From Glandiceps talaboti (taxonomy: Eukaryota; Hemichordata; Enteropneusta; Spengelidae), in the NCBI RefSeq assembly GCF_964340395.1, contig NC_135561.1, positions 23,000,486 to 23,064,485 on the forward strand: a stretch of DNA of 64,000 nt, written 5' to 3'. This document shows positions 58,016-64,000 of the stretch, piece after piece (positions within the stretch are counted from its first letter, which is position 1; every line of letters starts with the position of its first letter). Position numbers and translations under genes: made by a program. Below the pieces are notes generated by a model, which searched no databases, had not been told where the DNA came from, and was given only the letters and a program-made list of their open reading frames with translations.

Positions 58016-60340
58016 AATAGCTCCGCTGTTTTTTTTTTTAATTTAATTTTTTATTTTGGTGACATGTAGAAGTGGTTCAGGTCTTCAGCTCTTCACTATG
58101 CAGTTTTGTTTTTAGCGATGCAATAAAGTGGTTAGTGGTTTCATATGATGTCTCACTATAAAACACATTTTACACAGAACTTGGTAATGTATTGTACTTT
58201 TATACCATAGTCACCATTTTATGACAAAAATCTACTGTTATGAAAAATTGCACAAAATCTCAGAAAAAAATGACTGGGAAATGCACACAAGAAAAAGAAA
58301 AAAAGAGGATTTTGAGGTTGGCTATAAATAATTCCAGTGTCTTACAGCTGTAACCCTGGAAAATTTTAATGATGAATGAAATAAACTAGGGATCTAAAAT
58401 AATTTTGAGGCAATTTGAATTTCAATTTTCTAACAAATTTACAAGGTCAACAACATTCAACTTGTACTAGTTGTGGTAGATATATACAGGGAAGAAATGT
58501 ATTAATCGCCATCTTAGTTTCCGTACGGCGACAATCTCAAGTACCCGGAAGAGAGTCATTCTCAGCCATACGTTACAGTGGTAACACTCGTTCATGTTCG
58601 GTTACCTTTCACAAAGAAAACACAACGAAATGGTTGAAATGATCTTTTTTTTTATTTCTTTTCATCACAACAACAAAATCTGCGTGATCAAAAGTGTTGT
58701 AAACTAAACCAGAAAGAATTATCGGACTGGCTAAACTTCCCGATGAACTGGAGTAAGGTCCTACTACTTCCAAGTAAGCCTCGATGGTACTATAGTACGT
58801 GAGAAAATCGTCTCAAACTAGCGATACAACTTTCAAAATATAACTTGACATGTCTTCATTTGTTAGAGTTATACAATTCAAGACGGGTTTTCACTCGAAA
58901 ACAACAATTCTGTGAATAATGACACTCTGAACGCAGCGATTTCTCGGACGATGTTACCACTGTAACGTATGGCTGACAACGACTTGCTTCCGGGTTAGTC
59001 CCTCGTGCATACGGGTGGATTGTCGGCGATTAATACATACATCGTCTGATATTTTAATTCACAGTGTTTCTTGTGACCGGCGCCTGTCAGCAGACTCTGC
59101 CATTTTTTTCATCATTCCATTGTATTTAAACCTTGTACTTGACATTTCGCAATATTTATAATTCTCAACAAAATACCTCAACATGCCTCACTTCGCTCGT
59201 ACTCAAAGCAGCCCCGCGCGGTATGATCACTGACACTGATGACATGATGAGAGAGAACCTTTTCGGATTTACATGTAAAACGGGGAAAGATACGCAAAAC
59301 ATAATGCAAAGTCTGAAGCCAAATTAAAGTTGTAATTATTTTAATTATTTTTACTTGCCAAATATTTGCATTTTGGAAAGGCAAGACACGTTCATGTCGT
59401 TTAACTTTACATGTGAACTGTCGGCCATAACTTCAACCGCATGCCTGGCATGCCCTTCCTTACGCAAGTTGTCTGAATTCTGGTTCACTGTCATTCCAAA
59501 TTGCACGACAATATAGAAATAACCACAAGTTACATGTTATCTGAAAACATCACACTTTTATAGTGGGTCTGAAGTGTGATTTTAGTGAGTACCAAGAACG
59601 TCCTGTGTTGATACTCAAGATACTTGCTGTGGAAAATCGCTCGGTCAAATGAGGTCACCTACAGCTTCTGGTCGAATCAGGATAGAGTATGCAAATGAGG
59701 ATGTTGCGGACTGGCTGATTATGTAGAAGGGTGCAGAATTGGATTTGAAGTTTACAACCCTGTTTCGAACAAACGCTTGTCATTTGGGCACCCAATGCGT
59801 AGAATTATGACTATAGCACATATTACATTGCTTGTTTGACGTCAATAGTGTCTTTTGAAAAGTGGCAGTTTACTTAAAGTCTCGTCGACTGATTTCCAAT
59901 ATGGCGTCGGTCATTATGCTCATTAACATATTCATTTTTTTTTCAAATTACAAAAAAAAAATCATAAAAAATAAAAATGAGGATGTGCTGACTTGAAATT
60001 AACAAATCTGAGTAAGCTACCCCCTGCGCATCAACACGCCAGATATCAAAGCAATCTAATAAGAGGTTTTCAAGGAGTTGATGAAAATGACATTTTATGA
60101 AAAAAAATCATAAAAAATTGAAAATGGCACAGATCAACTTGGCATGAACAAATCTGAATAGCCTCCCCCCAGGGAACATGCACACCAAATATCGAAGAAT
60201 TCCGACTGTCACTTCCGGAGTAGATAGTAAAAATATAAAAGTTTGACGGACACCTATGATTCACTCTACTCTCTATACCTCAATACCCACCTATACCTAA
60301 AGCTACGCTTTCAGCTTTCGCTGACAGCGGAGCTAAAAAA
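58016..60340. repeat. Repeat-rich segment with short inverted ends, intron 1
   Basis: TAGCTCCGCTGT at about 58,019 and the inverse ACAGCGGAGCTA at about 60,324 bound a 2.3-kb region. Inside are the foldback at 58,499-59,036 and, at 59,940-60,280, two diverged units with A-rich starts and TGAACAAATCTGAATAGCC. Whether this is one element is uncertain. Confidence 0.35.
58499..59036. mobile_element. Foldback element, about 85-bp imperfect arms
   Basis: The arms 58,499-58,585 and 58,953-59,036 are inverted copies: GTATTAATCGCC at the outer edges, CCCGGAA in the middle, CAGCCATACGTTACAGTGGT at the inner edge. No ORF of note is enclosed. Confidence 0.65.
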
Positions 60341-60359
60341 CAAAACAAGACTTCATTGA

Positions 60360-61172
60360 AGACATAGGTTCCCAACTGTTGTGTTTAATGTTGAATTTAT
60401 TGTGCAAATTTGAATGGTGTTTCTAGTGTACAAAACTTAATTTATTGACCAATTTGCTATTTGACCTTGAATATGGAGATCAAAGTAAAAGGTCAAGATA
60501 TGGATAGAATCCTGACATTTGGGGTATAGACATTTAAATGGAGTATTTGTGTATTTAACTTTTTGAGTTCAAGTAGAAAGAAATACTTTGGTCATTTCAC
60601 CTTGAAAATGTTTGTCAAGGTCAAAGGTCAAGGTCCCGTTAAAATGCTCATCATTGCTAATGTGAGCTTAGACACTAGGATGAAGTCCACATGTATAAAA
60701 CTTTTGGAGATAACATGCAAACTGTGCTTTTTTATCATAAATATGGTTGCTATTTTGCTATACAGGTCAAGGTTGTGAAATTAAGTGATGTACATATGCC
60801 TTACATAGTAAAACCAAGACATTATTAAAATATCATCACTTGAAATGTCTGATTCAAAAAGCTATGAAGATAACCAAAAATTGGCTATTTGACCTTGAAG
60901 GGTTTCAAGGTCAAAGGTCAAGGTCTTGAAAGAAAATTCATCTTGGTAATTTGGGTATATTCACTTGAATTGAGGTGCATCAGTCATATTTGACTTAGTC
61001 ACAGTGACAAGCATATGTCTCACATGGATAGTATGTTATCTTTGTGCCAGGTTTGGTTGAAATCAGTTGGTGCATGCCAGCCATACAAGAGTGAATATAT
61101 GCATGCATGGACAGATGGACAGATGGAACCCAACGTAATAGTGGCCCCTGGGCAGTGTCCACTTGGAGCTAA
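60360..61172. mobile_element. Family B composite repeat, copy B4
   Basis: Several units with CAAGGTCAAAGGTCAAGGTC and ATGGATAGAATCCTGACATT, AGGTTTGGTTGAAATCAGTT, then a short GGACAGAT run. It ends ACCCAACGTAATAGTGGCCC and GGAGCTAAAA. Confidence 0.65.
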
Positions 61173-61189
61173 AAATAACATTTTTTGAT

Positions 61190-61318
61190 CCAAATCAGAC
61201 ACCTGATAATTTTCAAAATAATTGGCTGATCTTTAGTCATCTATACACACAGACAGACAGAAAAGAGTCTGACAGATCAAAAGACTCTATACAATACCTT
61301 CAGCACTACTGAACCTTA
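61190..61318 (+). mobile_element. Family C 3' end, copy C7, split by a hAT-like element
   Basis: The left half ends TTCAGCACTACTGAACCTTA; the right half resumes at 62,838 with TATAGTTCAGGTGTGCTAAA. Together they form the family C terminal hairpin with an insertion in its loop. Confidence 0.7.
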
Positions 61319-62317
61319 CAGGGCTCGAAATTAGCGGTAGTCTCGCGTCAATTGACTACCAGTTTTTCCAAAATGACTACCAAGTTCGAAAACTGGTAGT
61401 CATCCTTGACTACCACGAAAATCCTAGGGACGCCAACCCACCGTATGCATGGAAGGCCTGCTGACAAGTTGGCAATGTAGCATGAGCACTGGTCTCTAAA
61501 GCTACGTGTGATTAGATATGGCTGGCATGTTTGATATTGCTTACTTTGTAGTCAATAACAGTGGCTTGGTAAAATAAACAAAATACATGTAGCTTATATG
61601 TGATGTTACAAACGCCATAACGTCTACTCAAACGCAACACTATTGATTTCATGACTGTTTCATTGTCTTTTCCATGTCACACAGTTGCGATCAAAATGAT
61701 ACAAAACTTAGGAAAATATACGGAATAAAATCATTCTCCCACCACTAATCGCGAATGTAATAGTATTTTACAACTAGTCATTCAATACTAGGATACCTCA
61801 CTTTAGTGGAAGGATGAAAATTTATGTCGTTTATCGAAGCCCTTAGCGGAGGAGACAAATCCTAGACACAATCAGAATGACTTCCTGTGTTTATAGATAG
61901 TAACAGATAAGATTTGAGGGAAGTGCCTTGGCACATACCATTTCTCTCTAGGGTTGGGTCATAGCATGTTATTTTTTAATTTAAGGGAAACTGAAATGGA
62001 TGGTAACCGTGTGTATTTTTTATCGTATGACGTTTTATCTTTTACAAAGTAAATAATAATAAATAGCATAAATGCTCAGATTTGAGACCATTTGTGTTAT
62101 ATGTTTGACAAGCAACCCACACACCTGAAATGGAATGAGCCACTAATCATTACATGTAACTCTACACCTCACACCGTTATTGATTCAGTGAAATAAACTA
62201 CAACATGGAAAGTACGTAATTTTGTTGTGTGACTAGCGATTTAGTTAGTGTTTGAAGTTTATTTCTGTCAATCTCTCAGTCACGTCCTGTATATATGTTT
62301 GAGGCCAGTAACTGTTT

Positions 62318-62387
<70 letters not shown>

Positions 62388-62837
62388 TGGGTGGGTGGGT
62401 GGGGGGGGGGGTTGGGGTGTTTGTACATGTATATATGTGTGTGTGACTGAATGAATGTAAAATATGTGTATATTTATTATGTACGTGTTATGCCAAAATA
62501 TGTGTCACTGTCAGTTTGAGGTTTCCAAGTGGACATTGCAAAATAACAGCTTGGTACACACAATAATCATTTATATGATATTTACTTACTATGATACTAG
62601 TATGATATTACATGTATTATTTTAGGACAGGTCAAATGTTTGCATAATATGAATGTCACTAATTTCATGAAAAAAACTCAGGTGTTATCAGAACGTTTAT
62701 TACTTAATGTTTTGTTTATGCATAAATTATTAAATGCTGAAAAAAAGAATGACTACCAAATCTTCCCTGTTGACTACCAGTTTTAAAAAGTGGTAGTCAA
62801 AGTGACTACCAACTAAAAAAGTTAATTTCGAGCCCTG
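61319..62837. mobile_element. hAT-like nonautonomous DNA transposon
   Basis: Perfect 15-bp terminal inverted repeats CAGGGCTCGAAATTA at both ends, 1,519 bp in all. Subterminal GACTACCA/TGGTAGTC motifs cluster at both ends (61,356-61,415 and 62,750-62,810), as transposase-binding repeats do in hAT elements. CAGGG ends favour hAT. There is no transposase ORF and no clear 8-bp target duplication. A (GT)n block lies at 62,319-62,384. Confidence 0.75.
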
Positions 62838-62928
62838 AATGTCCTTATAGTTCAGGTGTGCTAAAAATGCCAAACATTATTTTTATATAGTCACAACATA
62901 CACCTCAATGCAATAGAAGTACACATAC

Positions 62929-62958
62929 CAGAACCAATTGTTGATTTGATGATGAAGA
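62929..62958 (-). CDS. Candidate 30-nt cassette microexon
   Basis: Acceptor ttcagctgcag, donor CTG|gtatgt; ten codons (SSSSNQQLVL), phase 0 to 0, lying between exons 1 and 2. Including or skipping it keeps frame. Related NIDO domains do not need it, so if real it is probably alternative. A chance match cannot be excluded. Confidence 0.3.
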
Positions 62959-63095
62959 CTGCAGCTGAATATCAACACAGAAAATATCTATTATTTTAAA
63001 GCAGTGCATATTATCAAGCTTATATGATGCCCTCTAGGAGACCATTCAGCTGTGCAGCACCTACTGGCCAAATTCTATGTCAATGTGATACTTAC

Positions 63096-63182
63096 ATCAA
63101 GCTCACCAACTGGAAATGCTGGCGGTGTAGTGCTGTGGTCATTGACTTCATTATTAAACGATATCAGTCCATTTGTGTTGAT
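63096..63182 (-). CDS. Mesh-like gene, exon 1 in this window (NIDO N-terminal part)
   Basis: Acceptor ttattctttgtag, donor GAT|gtaagt; 29 codons, phase 0 to 0. It encodes INTNGLISFNNEVNDHSTTP and PAFPVGELD. NTNGLISF...FP is the start of NIDO. The signal peptide and any earlier exons are beyond the window. Confidence 0.88.
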
Positions 63183-63589
63183 CTACAAAGAATAAAATGT
63201 ATTGCAATATATGATTAGCAAGAGTTGTACTGGTATCACCAGGAATAAGTGATAGTTATTGTACACATACATGTATTTATTGTGTTTATTAGGACACATT
63301 TAATTAACCTGTTGTGCATCGGACAAAATGACTGATGAGTGAACCAAAAGTGTCCTTACAAAAACAGTAAATGGCCGAGGACCTGTACTATAATGAAGTT
63401 ATACTTCAAATTCAACGAGTTATTAGGTTTTTCACCAGAAAGTCAACCTTGTTATCTATAGCCCTGTTATGTAACCCCTTACCCATTATCTGTTAATGAT
63501 AAAATCCTATCCCACATGTCTCGGCCAAATAATCCAATGTTTTCCCCAAAGGTTCAGTGTAAAATCCATTTACCTGGCAAAGGTTTATT

Positions 63590-63705
63590 TTTGAAAACAA
63601 AAGATAACTGATGGCGAATTGCTGAGAGAAAATAACCTGACAACTAAATCGAAATCACATTTTTCACATCTATTTCATAGTCATTCTTGTATGTACTGGG
63701 TGTGT
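63590..63705. repeat. Rearranged copy of the 10.1-10.3-kb repeat
   Basis: TGATGGCGAATTGCTGAGAG and AATAACCTGACAACTAA match 10,245-10,290 directly, while TTCATAGTCATTCTTGTATG matches 10,155-10,180 inverted. Confidence 0.65.
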
Positions 63706-63716
63706 ACAAGAGAGAA

Positions 63717-64000
63717 AAAAATAGCACTAATGACATTGCAGCACAACTGTACAGTTTTTAACAATGTTTATCCACATGTTGATGCATGCTTGGTATAGGT
63801 GTTCATTTCCTGAATTATTATACAGTTGCCTATCCAACCCTGTTGTTATCTTTGCAATATACATGATCATTTGGCTGTTGCTATGGGCGTGGTCAGTTTG
63901 CTAGATATATTTGCATACATTTTTTGAATGTTTGTTCACTTGTCTATGAATCCCTGATGTTATCTTTGCAATATATGTGATCATTTGGCTGTTGCTATGG
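63717..64000 (+). mobile_element. Family C composite repeat, copy C8 (runs off the edge)
   Basis: Begins AAATAGCACTAATGACATTG, with two units of CATTTGGCTGTTGCTATGGG; cut by the window end. Confidence 0.7.

Larger units (their letters stand above)
16279..63182 (-). other. Gene: Mesh/SUSD2/mucin-4-like adhesion protein, 19 exons, 5' partial
   Basis: Nineteen GT-AG exons join without a phase conflict into 1,098 codons plus TAA; the N-terminus lies beyond 64,000. Domains in order: NIDO (residues 1 to about 210), IPT/TIG-like segment (about 211-293), a linker beta domain (about 294-395), AMOP (about 396-578), VWD (about 580-810), a short stalk, sushi 1 (about 888-959), sushi 2 (about 960-1012), transmembrane helix (about 1019-1044), then a cytoplasmic tail rich in Asp. 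This order is that of Drosophila Mesh, a smooth septate junction protein, and is shared in part with vertebrate SUSD2 and MUC4. Two sushi domains instead of one is a difference from fly Mesh as I know it. An epithelial cell-surface or junction role is inferred from homology. Introns carry most of the repeats in this window. Confidence 0.9.

Overview
The window is eukaryotic nuclear DNA from a non-vertebrate animal. It has spliced genes with GT-AG introns of 0.1 to 6.6 kb, extracellular domain families typical of metazoans (Ly6/uPAR; NIDO, AMOP, VWD and sushi), non-LTR retrotransposons, nonautonomous DNA transposons and a very large load of microsatellites and minisatellites. The phylum cannot be fixed from this sequence. 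A marine invertebrate with an expanded genome is my inference. There are no bacterial, phage or CRISPR features.

Gene 1 (+ strand, 1,666 to 8,205) is a complete three-exon gene for a 149-residue secreted or GPI-anchored Ly6/uPAR three-finger protein. Exon 1 is the signal peptide, exon 2 the first half of the domain, and exon 3 the CC-x4-CN half plus a hydrophobic GPI-type tail. All junctions are phase 1.

Gene 2 (- strand, 63,182 down to 16,279, 5' end beyond the right edge) is the main gene. Nineteen exons join in phase to give 1,098 residues of a Mesh/SUSD2/mucin-4-like type I membrane protein: NIDO, an IPT/TIG-like segment, AMOP, VWD, two sushi domains, a transmembrane helix and a short acidic tail. 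A likely 3' UTR runs to an AATAAA near 15,000. In Drosophila this family (Mesh) works at smooth septate junctions; that role here is inferred from homology.

Almost everything else is repeats, largely inside the introns of gene 2. Several introns carry their own private minisatellite: 17 bp (intron 13), 29 bp then 33 bp (intron 10), 30 bp (intron 8), 38/42 bp (intron 3) and about 34 bp (intron 14). A 60-bp minisatellite of 4.2 kb lies just past the 3' end of gene 2. Three dispersed composite families recur. Family A has TAGTCCCCGC-type ends, a (CCGT)n block and 151-bp tandem monomers. Family B has AAGGTCAAAGGTCAA-type bodies and a (GGAC/GGAT)n end. Family C has TAGCAC...GTGCTA ends, a terminal hairpin and an (AC)n block.

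Other mobile DNA includes an L2/CR1-like retrotransposon with an intact 725-codon reverse-transcriptase ORF (20,423 to 22,600), two decayed RT fragments, a head-to-tail pair of piggyBac-like elements sharing one TTAA (25,273 to 28,519), a hAT-like element with 15-bp perfect ends (61,319 to 62,837), and several palindromic MITE or foldback structures. Long ORFs inside minisatellites arise because the unit length is a multiple of three; they are not treated as genes.
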